From Sulfurovum sp. (GTDB lineage Bacteria; Campylobacterota; Campylobacteria; Campylobacterales; Sulfurovaceae), in assembly GCA_030626265.1 (NCBI GenBank), contig DAOUPF010000080.1, positions 1-6,507 on the forward strand: a stretch of DNA of 6,507 nucleotides, written 5' to 3'. The notes under the pieces are model-generated. The model saw only the letters and a list, made by a program, of their open reading frames with translations, searched no databases and was not told the DNA's origin. How positions within the stretch are numbered: the first letter of the stretch is position 1; each line of letters begins with the position of its first letter. Below, in pieces: positions 1 through 5,998 of the stretch. A program made the position numbers and the translations under genes.

Positions 1-691
1 CAAACTGTTTTATGCATCTAGTAGCTGCCTTTGCATCTGTGAGGGCTGATATCATATCACAACGAAGACTCTCGCAGAGTTCCTCTTGTTTGGGTAGGAC
101 TTGACTACTATCCTCTTGCTTTGGTAGTAGTGGATCTACTTTGTAAAAGTTCTGCATCAAGTCAAATATCTTGCCAAATCTTTTGTCTTCTATATCCATA
201 GAGAGTTTCACTAGATTTGAGAGCAACCCTTCTGCCTGTACCTCTTCCAAAAAATGCATCTCCAGCTCATCATCACCCTGCTCCTTGGTCACAAAGTCAG
301 GCTCAAGCCCCAGCTCCAAAGATGCAGAACGCAGTATAGATGAGAAGAAGCTATCTAGCGTCACGATATAAGAACTAGAAGCCAAAAACCTAGCCAGCAC
401 CTCTGGCTGTTTTCTAAAAAGCTCCTCCCTAGAAAACCCAGTCTGCTCCAATACGGCTTCCAAAAATGCTTCATTGGAAGCTTCATTATCTCCAATCACA
501 CGCAAAGAATCCACCACCCTCTGCCTCATCTCTGCTGCTGCTTTGTTTGTAAATGTGGCTGCCAGTATACTACTAGGAGACTCCCCCATAAAAAGTAGAG
601 ATATATAGCGAACAGAGAGCGCAAATGTCTTGCCTGATCCTGCTGAGGCTGAGTAGGCTAGGTAGGGTTTGAAGTTTGGATTATTACTCAC
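1..691 (-). CDS. addA: AddA helicase-nuclease subunit, N-terminal 230 residues (cut by window edge)
   Basis: UvrD/RecB-like superfamily 1 helicase, the motor subunit of the AddAB complex that resects double-strand breaks for RecA-dependent repair in the cytoplasm. The visible part is open for 230 codons. It shows a Walker A motif near residues 15-22 (ASAGSGKT), helicase motif Ia near 46-58 (TFTNKAAAEMRQR), and a TLDSF segment near 111-115 typical of the next UvrD-like motif. The C-terminal helicase motifs and the expected RecB-type nuclease domain lie beyond the left edge. The GTG start at 691-689 is chosen because it puts Walker A at the usual N-terminal position, has a GGTGG-like ribosome site upstream, and the frame meets a stop a few codons further up with no ATG between. 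It begins one base after the MazF stop codon, so translational coupling is likely. A small internal duplication (LPKQED.../LPKQEE..., ten residues apart, about positions 189-204) is present. The AddA assignment rests on the motifs plus the addB gene upstream. Confidence 0.88.
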   Translation of the reverse strand, partial: MSNNPNFKPYLAYSASAGSGKTFALSVRYISLLFMGESPSSILAATFTNKAAAEMRQRVVDSLRVIGDNEASNEAFLEAVLEQTGFSREELFRKQPEVLARFLASSSYIVTLDSFFSSILRSASLELGLEPDFVTKEQGDDELEMHFLEEVQAEGLLSNLVKLSMDIEDKRFGKIFDLMQNFYKVDPLLPKQEDSSQVLPKQEELCESLRCDMISALTDAKAATRCIKQF

Positions 692-692
692 T

Positions 693-1004
693 CTAATCCA
701 CCAACATAGTTTTAATCAACTTTTTGACTTCATCTATCTTTTTCTTACTCACTTTTGTGTCCGTCACTTTTACTATTCTTTTTACAGAGATTGTCCTTAT
801 CTGGTCAAGCACAATAAAACTGTCTACTTTAAGTTGCACTCTTGTGGGGTAATCTTTCTTTTTTGAAGTCATAGGAGCTACTATGACATTACTATAGTTC
901 ATCTCATTAGGCGATATTACTAAGCAAGGTCTAGTCTTCTGTATCTCAGAACCTACTGTAGGATTGAGATTTACTATCACAACACTATATTGTTTATATC
1001 TCAT
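693..1004 (-). CDS. mazF: MazF/PemK-family toxin endoribonuclease
   Basis: Likely sequence-specific mRNA interferase, the toxin of a type II toxin-antitoxin pair. The 103-residue protein has the family layout: an N-terminal strand ending in VNLNPTVGSEIQKTRP (about 11-26), the VIVAPMTS strand (40-47), the LDQIRTI strand (66-72) and a C-terminal helix. Arg25 of KTRP and Thr46 of PMTS occupy the positions of the catalytic Arg and Thr known in MazF enzymes, so it looks intact. Three in-frame ATGs occur close together (1019, 1013, 1004). The start at 1004 is preferred because it gives the usual MazF N-terminus and has GGAT/GAG purines about 7 bases upstream; starting at 1019 would add MWMSG. It overlaps the end of mazE by 11 bases, as expected of a co-translated TA pair, and its stop codon is one base from the addA start. 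Confidence 0.9.
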   Translation of the reverse strand: MRYKQYSVVIVNLNPTVGSEIQKTRPCLVISPNEMNYSNVIVAPMTSKKKDYPTRVQLKVDSFIVLDQIRTISVKRIVKVTDTKVSKKKIDEVKKLIKTMLVD

Positions 1005-1224
1005 CCCACTCATCCACATCTAAGATATCATCTATTAGTAGTGCATTGTTACTCTGCTCAAACTTCTCACCCCAACCTTTGCGAGGTTCTTCTACTACAT
1101 CAAGTACGATACTACTCTCTTCTATACGCAACTCAAAACACTTGGGAGCATCCATCTCTTTGAGTACAGACGATGGTATGCGTATGCCTTTACTTGTACC
1201 TATATCTATAAGTGAAACCTGCAT
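994..1224 (-). CDS. mazE: MazE-like antitoxin, AbrB/SpoVT fold
   Basis: Probable labile antitoxin that binds MazF and represses the operon as a dimer. The 76 residues split into an N-terminal AbrB/MazE-type swapped-hairpin DNA-binding domain (about 1-46, with the signature IGTSKGIRIPSSVLKE near 8-23) and an acidic C-terminal tail (about 47-76, including RKGWGEKF and ending DDILDVDEWDEI). The tail is the kind of extended segment that wraps the toxin in MazEF complexes. The ATG at 1224 is preceded by AAAAGGAG with a 5-base spacer. It is the first gene after a consensus promoter and palindromic operator (1240-1271), the usual arrangement for autoregulation. It overlaps mazF by 11 bases. Confidence 0.88.
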   Translation of the reverse strand: MQVSLIDIGTSKGIRIPSSVLKEMDAPKCFELRIEESSIVLDVVEEPRKGWGEKFEQSNNALLIDDILDVDEWDEI

Positions 1225-1229
1225 AATAA

Positions 1230-1237
1230 CTCCTTTT
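1230..1237 (-). promoter_or_regulatory. Strong ribosome binding site of mazE
   Basis: Minus-strand AAAAGGAG ends 5 bases before the mazE ATG. The predicted transcription start (about 1236, seven bases past the -10) falls inside this run, so the mRNA leader would be only about a dozen bases and consist almost entirely of the ribosome site. Confidence 0.7.
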
Positions 1238-1239
1238 TT

Positions 1240-1258
1240 ATAATTATAGTATAATTAT
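1240..1258. promoter_or_regulatory. Perfect palindrome over the mazEF -10 box, likely MazE/MazEF operator
   Basis: A perfect inverted repeat with 9-base arms around one central base (ATAATTATA, G, TATAATTAT on the plus strand). It contains the whole -10 box and runs into the spacer, so a bound dimer would block RNA polymerase. MazE-type antitoxins are known to autorepress through palindromes at their promoters. The binding partner is inferred. The arms are pure A/T, so some symmetry could come from composition, but 9 of 9 pairing exactly on the promoter is suggestive. Confidence 0.6.
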
Positions 1259-1271
1259 GTTTTTGTGTCAA
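1243..1271 (-). promoter_or_regulatory. Consensus sigma-70-type promoter of mazEF (and probably addA)
   Basis: On the minus strand TTGACA (1271-1266) is followed by exactly 17 bases and then TATAAT (1248-1243). Both boxes and the spacer match the sigma-70 consensus perfectly, which is unusual in Campylobacterota, where -35 boxes are often degenerate. It reads toward mazE, mazF and addA; no other promoter of similar quality was seen between addB and addA. Confidence 0.8.
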
Positions 1272-1405
1272 ATAAAATAAGGTACCTATTAAGTCTAATC
1301 TTTTAACTCCTCAGTATTTGACATAATATTCCCTATATTAGAATTTAAACCATAATACTATATATTTCAATATATATTCAAAAATATATCATATTGTCAT
1401 TTTAC
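1272..1405. other. AT-rich intergenic stretch between REP-like cluster and mazEF promoter
   Basis: No convincing gene. It holds an AT inverted repeat with 8-base arms and a 2-base centre at 1359-1376 (TATATATT, TC, AATATATA), of unknown role and possibly a product of composition. It also holds a 9-codon minus-strand reading frame at 1324-1295 (MSNTEELKD, then TAG) with AGGGA five bases before its ATG. No T-tract terminator was found on either strand. Confidence 0.5.
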
Positions 1406-1429
1406 GGAAGTGGAGACTTCAGTCCCACC
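1406..1429 (+). repeat. REP-like hairpin, copy 1
   Basis: A 24-base unit of the form GGAA plus hairpin plus C. The hairpin has a 7-bp stem (GTGG-GAC with GTC-CCAC), one bulged A and a TTCA loop. It is inverted relative to copies 2 and 3 and matches the reverse complement of copy 3 at 22 of 24 positions and of copy 2 at 20 of 24. A conserved tetranucleotide next to an imperfect hairpin is the architecture of REP elements mobilised by RAYT transposases; no such transposase is in the window. Confidence 0.75.
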
Positions 1430-1483
1430 AAAAGCCATGATTATCAGTAAGATATAAAAGACTCTAAGTAACTAAAGTTTATA

Positions 1484-1507
1484 GGTGAGGCTGAAGCCTT
1501 CACTTCC
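1484..1507 (-). repeat. REP-like hairpin, copy 2
   Basis: Same 24-base unit on the minus strand: GGAA, then GTGA(A)GGC, TTCA loop, GCC-TCAC. Relative to copy 1 two stem base pairs have changed, each with compensation on the other side (G-C to A-T and A-T to G-C), so the 7-bp stem, the bulge and the loop are kept. With copy 1 it forms an inverted pair separated by 54 bases, similar to a REPIN. Confidence 0.7.
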
Positions 1508-1513
1508 AAGAGC

Positions 1514-1537
1514 GGTGGGAGTGAACTCTCCACTTCC
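1514..1537 (-). repeat. REP-like hairpin, copy 3, next to addB stop
   Basis: Same unit on the minus strand: GGAA, then GTGG(A)GAG, TTCA loop, CTC-CCAC. The only differences from copy 1 are a swapped C-G/G-C pair at the loop-closing position. It lies 6 bases from copy 2 and begins 4 bases past the addB stop codon, so the hairpin would form the 3' end region of the addB coding mRNA. It may stabilise that end or reduce read-through; it lacks the U-tract of an intrinsic terminator. Confidence 0.75.
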
Positions 1538-1541
1538 ATCA

Positions 1542-3899
1542 TCATAGATACTCCCCTCGCCCACACATCAAAGTAAACTCACACCATTTACATCTCTGCA
1601 ACTCCTCGCATTTCTCTGCTACAAAACTTCTAGTCTGTTTTAGCTCTGCTATATGTTCAAATAGTAGTTCATTTTTCTCTTCTAGTGCTGTGATCTCTTC
1701 TAGTTCTCCATTTTCAAATATCTTTAGAAAAGCTAGATTGATATTTTGATATTTTGTTTGTAGGATTTGGTGGTAGATACTCATCTGGAAGTCTGTGAGT
1801 GTCTCTAGGTTTTTTACTTTGTTTGCATCTTTGGTCTGTCCGCTTTTATAGTCTAGTACTAGGGTGTGTGTGGCATTTTGGTCTATGCGGTCTATGCGTC
1901 CTTTGAACTGCAACCCTCCTATGTCTCCTTGGGCTTCTAGCTCTCTGCTTACTACTCTCCAGCCAGATTTGAAATGTTCTATTTGGGAGCGGATGAAGCC
2001 TTTTAGCTTCTCTCTCCATAGTAGCTTTTGGTATGATATCTTGGCATCATCAAGAGGCAAAAGTATACCTAGTAATCTATCTATACCTTTTTGCATCTCC
2101 TCTCTATTATCGAAGCTATCTTCTTCTCTATGCAGGTGTTCTAATAGTGAGTGCAGGAATGCTCCCTCATTTAGCTCATCGTCATCTTTGGGCTTTATCT
2201 TTTGGATATAGCGATGATAGTACTTTCTTTTGCACTCTAGATATACTCTCAGTCTAGATGCTGACCATGTTATATCATGAGCTCTAAAGTCATCTACTAT
2301 TGGATCATTTTCAGTGATTAGTTGTGAGGGCTGATTATATAGTATATCGAACTCTGCTTGGGTAGCTATCGCATTATCTAGCCCTAGCTCATAGAGGAAC
2401 TTTGAGGGTAGACGGCTGTCACTGGTACTGTATATGATACTAGAGCTTGTTGCTCCCTCTAGTAGTCGCTGATAGTACTGTTTTTGTAGAGCTTCTCTGT
2501 CATTTTTAGTTGGTAGATTTGCATATGCTCTTACTTGTGAGTTGAGGAACTGATCTTTGCTCGAGGTGGTTGGGACTATGCCCTCATTGAAATCCACAAT
2601 CACTACTCCCTCGAAAGTCACTCCCCTAGTCTCCAACACACCCATGACAGTGATGAGTCCACCTCGTACATCATCTATAGTGATTTTTGACAATGTCTTG
2701 AGCCATAGAAATAGCCACTCCTTTATACTTAGCTCCTGTGAGACAAATATTTTCAAGAAATGCTGATATTTTTCCTGTACTCTTTCGCTATATTTCTCTT
2801 TTTCCTCTCCATCTACTAAAGGACTATCTAATAACTTCAAGCCATCTATAGTAGAGAAAAACTGCCCTATATCACATCGTTTTGTAGCTGAGACCTTGTC
2901 TACATCCTCTAGACTAATTCCATATCTCTCTACTAGATATTTGCTCTCTTCATCATGACTCTGCCAGTATCTATAAAGAGCCTCTAGGGACTTGTAGATA
3001 TGCCCTTTGCTGTAGTCATAGCCCATGGCAAAGTTTAGATTGTTGTGTGCATCATAGAGAGTAAAGTGCTCCTTGAACTTCTCATCTGGTAGCACCAAAA
3101 CTATATTTTCTGGGTCTATACCTTGGCTTACCATCTGCTCTATCTCTATAAAAGCGATAGCTACCTGCTCACCTCTCTCCTCTACAGATATCACCTTGGC
3201 ATCTATACTACTTCGGTTTATCTCTTGGGATATAATCTCTTTGCTAGATAAGCTAAAGACTACATGAGAACGGTTTGGCAACTTGACTCCCAAGCCTTCA
3301 AATCTCTCCTGCATCTTGGTGTTGAATCTACTTGTAGTATAGTGTACAATGAGCTCACATAGTTCTGATATCTTCTCTAAAAGCTCCAACTCATATAGAC
3401 TGATATAGCCTTCTAGGTGTATCTCTATCTGCTCATAAGTCTGTATAAATCCCATATTGATTTTATAACTACTAGGGATAAAAGCTTTATCAGTAAAGCC
3501 ATTGGCATCTAGCAAATCTCTATAATTGTTGAAAAGTCTCTCTAGTATACTTATATGCAAATCAAACTCTGCATAAGCATCAGCTTGGGTTAGAGTATCG
3601 AAGCTGATATGCTCAGCAGATAGCTCTTCAAAAAATTTAAATATAGCATCACTTTTGGTAAAAAACCGTACCAACTCAAGGTCAAATTTTAACTCTCCAA
3701 ATGCTTCAAAACTCGCTGCTTCTCGTAAAAACAATATCCTCTGCATAGGGTCAATCTGAGTCCTATTTTCCAGTAGTATAGACCTCTGTTCAAACTCATC
3801 CATACGCATGAGAGAAGGCAATAGAGTATCTATCTCTTTGTGTTTTGAACTGACCGTTCTAAGGGCTCTTGATGTGGGATAAATATGCAGGGTATTCAT
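1542..3899 (-). CDS. addB: AddB, PD-(D/E)XK nuclease and scaffold subunit of AddAB
   Basis: Second subunit of the AddAB helicase-nuclease, which processes double-strand DNA ends for homologous recombination. The 785-residue protein has a helicase-like N-terminal half that appears inactive: the N-terminus reads YPTSRALR where other AddB families carry a Walker A, while a remnant late helicase-like motif is visible (GVTFEGVVIVDFNEGIVP near residues 430-450). The C-terminal nuclease domain begins near 545 and shows GAFLH (His583), a candidate Glu653, GRID (Asp670) and LDYK (Asp683, Lys685), the RecB-family catalytic set. Four cysteines (556, 770, 773, 779; single Cys, then C-x2-C-x5-C) match the iron-sulfur staple of AddB nucleases. 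The start at 3899 gives the family-like N-terminus, but no Shine-Dalgarno precedes it. It is divergent from purT and separated from its partner addA by REP-like hairpins and mazEF. Confidence 0.93.
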   Translation of the reverse strand: MNTLHIYPTSRALRTVSSKHKEIDTLLPSLMRMDEFEQRSILLENRTQIDPMQRILFLREAASFEAFGELKFDLELVRFFTKSDAIFKFFEELSAEHISFDTLTQADAYAEFDLHISILERLFNNYRDLLDANGFTDKAFIPSSYKINMGFIQTYEQIEIHLEGYISLYELELLEKISELCELIVHYTTSRFNTKMQERFEGLGVKLPNRSHVVFSLSSKEIISQEINRSSIDAKVISVEERGEQVAIAFIEIEQMVSQGIDPENIVLVLPDEKFKEHFTLYDAHNNLNFAMGYDYSKGHIYKSLEALYRYWQSHDEESKYLVERYGISLEDVDKVSATKRCDIGQFFSTIDGLKLLDSPLVDGEEKEKYSERVQEKYQHFLKIFVSQELSIKEWLFLWLKTLSKITIDDVRGGLITVMGVLETRGVTFEGVVIVDFNEGIVPTTSSKDQFLNSQVRAYANLPTKNDREALQKQYYQRLLEGATSSSIIYSTSDSRLPSKFLYELGLDNAIATQAEFDILYNQPSQLITENDPIVDDFRAHDITWSASRLRVYLECKRKYYHRYIQKIKPKDDDELNEGAFLHSLLEHLHREEDSFDNREEMQKGIDRLLGILLPLDDAKISYQKLLWREKLKGFIRSQIEHFKSGWRVVSRELEAQGDIGGLQFKGRIDRIDQNATHTLVLDYKSGQTKDANKVKNLETLTDFQMSIYHQILQTKYQNINLAFLKIFENGELEEITALEEKNELLFEHIAELKQTRSFVAEKCEELQRCKWCEFTLMCGRGEYL

Positions 3900-3906
3900 A
3901 AGAGAA

Positions 3907-3934
3907 GTATAACTTATATTCTATTAACCATCAA
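3907..3934 (-). promoter_or_regulatory. Possible addB promoter giving a leaderless transcript
   Basis: Minus-strand TTGATG (3934-3929), a 16-base spacer, then TTATAC (3912-3907). Transcription would start about 7 bases later, at or next to the addB ATG, which fits the lack of a ribosome site. An alternative -10, TATAAG at 3918-3913, overlaps it and would leave a leader of a few bases. Both boxes are imperfect and the region is AT-rich, so this is tentative. Confidence 0.3.
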
Positions 3935-3947
3935 TTACTATTTTTTT

Positions 3948-3955
3948 GATAAAAT
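3948..3955 (+). promoter_or_regulatory. Probable -10 element of the purT operon
   Basis: GATAAAAT directly follows a seven-T run (3941-3947), the T-rich plus -10 pattern common in Campylobacterota sigma-70 promoters, where a clear -35 box is often missing, as here. The predicted start near 3962 leaves a leader of about 25 bases before the purT ATG at 3987, with AAGG (about 9 bases before the ATG) as a modest ribosome site. Confidence 0.55.
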
Positions 3956-3986
3956 CACAATAATATTATCTTGAAGGTTTCCTAAT

Positions 3987-5150
3987 ATGACATTTACTAC
4001 TACACTCCAACAAAACGCTATCAAAATCATGCTATTAGGCTCTGGTGAGCTGGGTAAAGAGGTCGCTATAGAGGCTCAAAGACTTGGTATCGAAGTCATC
4101 GCTGTAGACAAGTATGAAAATGCACCTGCACATCTAGTAGCCAACAGAGCATATGCTATAGACATGCAAGATGAGGCCGCTGTACTAGAAGTCATAGAAA
4201 AAGAGAAACCAACATATATCCTCCCAGAAGTAGAAGCCATATCTATCTCTGCTCTATTTGAAGCAGAAAAAAGAGGCTTCCATGTCATACCCAACGCTGA
4301 GGCAGTCAACAAAACTATGAACCGCAAAAACATCCGTGTATTTGCATCTGAAGAGCTAGGACTGACTACTAGTGGCTATGAGTTTGTCACTACACTAGAG
4401 GGGCTTGAGAGTGCTGCAGGGAGGATAGGATTCCCATGTGTTATCAAGCCAGTGATGAGTAGTTCTGGACATGGACAGAGTATCGCCAAATCAGCTGAGG
4501 ATATAGGAAAGTCTTGGGAAATAGCCAAAGAGGCTAGAGGAGATGCTAGTGAGTTGATAGTTGAGGAGTTTGTGAAGTTTGACTATGAGATTACACTGCT
4601 TACTGTACGCAATGAGACAGGTACTACATTTTGTGAGCCTATAGGTCATATCCAAAAGGACGGTGACTTTGTACTATCATGGCAACCTATGCAGATGAGT
4701 GATAGTGCTCTAAAGAAAGCCCAAGAGATTGCCAAAGCAGTTACTGATGGGCTGGGTGGTAGAGGTATATTTGGCGTAGAGTTCTTCGTCAAAGGCGAGG
4801 AAGTTTATTTCTCAGAGCTATCTCCTCGTCCTCACGATACAGGAATGGTCACGCTCATCACACAAAGTCAGAGCCAGTTTGCCCTACATATCAGAGCTGT
4901 GCTTGGACTACCACTTGACTATACTACTTATGGATCTGGTGCATGTGGAGCATATAAAGCCAAAAATGAGAATCACAATCCCATACTAGAGGTACCAGAT
5001 AGTGCATTTACAGCCAATAGCTTCGTAAGAGTCTTTGGTAAGCCAGAATCACATATAGGCAGAAGAATGGCTGTCAGCCTAGTCCTAGATGAAGTCGAAA
5101 GTGCAAAAAAACAAGCTACCCAAATAGTAGAAAACATTATAGACAATTAA
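3987..5150 (+). CDS. purT: Formate-dependent GAR transformylase (phosphoribosylglycinamide formyltransferase 2)
   Basis: Cytoplasmic ATP-grasp enzyme of de novo purine synthesis: formate + ATP + GAR gives formyl-GAR, without the folate cofactor that PurN needs. The 387 residues align end to end with E. coli PurT (392) from memory. Seen here: the N-terminal GAR-binding segment [15 protein letters not shown] (15-29), PEVEAI (80-85), the ATP-binding [14 protein letters not shown] (151-164), [11 protein letters not shown] (197-207), magnesium-ligand glutamates at 265 (FGVEFF) and 277 (FSELSP), and the PurT signature [12 protein letters not shown] (279-290). All catalytic segments look intact. Start at 3987 matches the family N-terminus. 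First gene of a probable three-gene operon; the next ribosome site begins right after its stop codon. Related ATP-grasp enzymes (PurK, carboxylases) are less likely because of the [11 protein letters not shown] signature. Confidence 0.96.
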   Translation: MTFTTTLQQNAIKIMLLGSGELGKEVAIEAQRLGIEVIAVDKYENAPAHLVANRAYAIDMQDEAAVLEVIEKEKPTYILPEVEAISISALFEAEKRGFHVIPNAEAVNKTMNRKNIRVFASEELGLTTSGYEFVTTLEGLESAAGRIGFPCVIKPVMSSSGHGQSIAKSAEDIGKSWEIAKEARGDASELIVEEFVKFDYEITLLTVRNETGTTFCEPIGHIQKDGDFVLSWQPMQMSDSALKKAQEIAKAVTDGLGGRGIFGVEFFVKGEEVYFSELSPRPHDTGMVTLITQSQSQFALHIRAVLGLPLDYTTYGSGACGAYKAKNENHNPILEVPDSAFTANSFVRVFGKPESHIGRRMAVSLVLDEVESAKKQATQIVENIIDN

Positions 5151-5161
5151 AAAGGAATTTA

Positions 5162-5989
5162 ATGCATTTTTTCAGTCGAGTGATATCACCACTCATTCTC
5201 TTTGCCTATATTATCCTAGAGACTTATCTCAAGATACAAAAGAGCTCTATATGTACTACTACAGGGTGTGAACTAGCTGCTGAGCTACTAAAGTTTGACT
5301 CACTTTATCTCAACTATTTTGGAGCAGCAGGTGCTATAGCCATCTCATTTCTTGGGTTTCTATCACTGAAGAGAAAAGAGTTTGAGACTGTTTTCTATAG
5401 CGTACTTTATGCTGCGATTGCTTTTGAATCTATCATGATAGGATATCAGATATTTGCTAATCCTGAACCTTGTTCGTTCTGTATGGGCGTTTATGGACTA
5501 CTACTACTCATAGCTCTACTATCCAACTGGAAGTACTTACTCTACGCGATGCCTGCTATCATAGCACTCTTTATATCACTTGCGTCTATGGCAATCCCAC
5601 AGAACAAAATACTCTTTGCTGAGGATGGCACTTATCTCATATACTCTGACAACTGCCCTCACTGCACAAATGTCAAAAAGTTCTTTGCTGAGAAAAATAT
5701 AGCACATACACTAGTATCTGTGAGAGACACTACAGTCATCGCATTTATCAAGAGACTTAACATCACGCAGATACCTGTACTAGTCGTCAAAAAAGGTGAT
5801 ATAAACAGTGTCATAAAAGGTGACAAAAGTATCATAGAGTATTTTTCAGATCAAAAAGCTACAGGAGACAAGTCCGCTCCAAAAGACACTGCTCCATCAC
5901 AGATATACAACTCTGATGATGGGGGCTGTAGTGCCTCTATCCTCAGTGACTCTGGGTGTAGCGAAGAGTCAGCTGTACCACTTTATTAA
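5162..5989 (+). CDS. VKOR-like membrane protein fused to a thioredoxin/glutaredoxin-like domain
   Basis: Probable one-chain system for making disulfide bonds in the periplasm: the VKOR part would pass electrons to quinones, and the thioredoxin-like part would exchange disulfides with substrates. The 275 residues show about five membrane segments (roughly 7-24, 51-69, 76-97, 108-121, 124-145). The VKOR loop has Cys31 and Cys36 in CTTTGCELA followed by FDSLYLNYFGAAGA, and the quinone-proximal CxxC is Cys104/Cys107 (CSFC). After the last membrane segment a redox domain (about 148-230) has CPHC (165-168), the same four residues as the DsbA active site, and a cis-proline candidate at 205 (QIPVLV). 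A polar tail (231-275) adds Cys256 and Cys266. All eight cysteines fall in four pairs. AAGGA lies 5 bases before the ATG; purT ends 11 bases upstream. Topology and direction (oxidase rather than reductase) are inferred. Confidence 0.85.
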   Translation: MHFFSRVISPLILFAYIILETYLKIQKSSICTTTGCELAAELLKFDSLYLNYFGAAGAIAISFLGFLSLKRKEFETVFYSVLYAAIAFESIMIGYQIFANPEPCSFCMGVYGLLLLIALLSNWKYLLYAMPAIIALFISLASMAIPQNKILFAEDGTYLIYSDNCPHCTNVKKFFAEKNIAHTLVSVRDTTVIAFIKRLNITQIPVLVVKKGDINSVIKGDKSIIEYFSDQKATGDKSAPKDTAPSQIYNSDDGGCSASILSDSGCSEESAVPLY

Positions 5990-5998
5990 GGAGAGAAA

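Noticed and set aside
669..866. Plus-strand open frame of 65 codons across mazF
   Set aside because: It lies antisense to a clear mazF with conserved motifs and has a low-complexity Phe/Leu/His-rich product with no recognisable domain.
1318..1344. Plus-strand TTGACA followed by TAGAAT, a possible promoter reading toward addB (antisense)
   Set aside because: The spacer is only 15 bases, the -10 is imperfect, the region is strongly AT-rich, and no gene lies downstream on that strand until purT. It could be a weak antisense promoter but is not supportable.
1406..1537. REP-like repeats read as a small CRISPR array
   Set aside because: The units are in mixed orientation with spacers of 54 and 6 bases, only three copies, and no cas genes; a hairpin repeat family fits better.
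1514..1537. Copy 3 hairpin as an intrinsic terminator for addB
   Set aside because: On the minus strand the stem is not followed by a run of T; the next bases are mixed, so a rho-independent terminator cannot be claimed.
1864..2257. Two overlapping plus-strand frames of 115 and 74 codons inside addB
   Set aside because: They are antisense to the conserved nuclease domain of addB, rich in Ser/Leu/Pro as expected from a reversed frame, and have no ribosome site or family resemblance.
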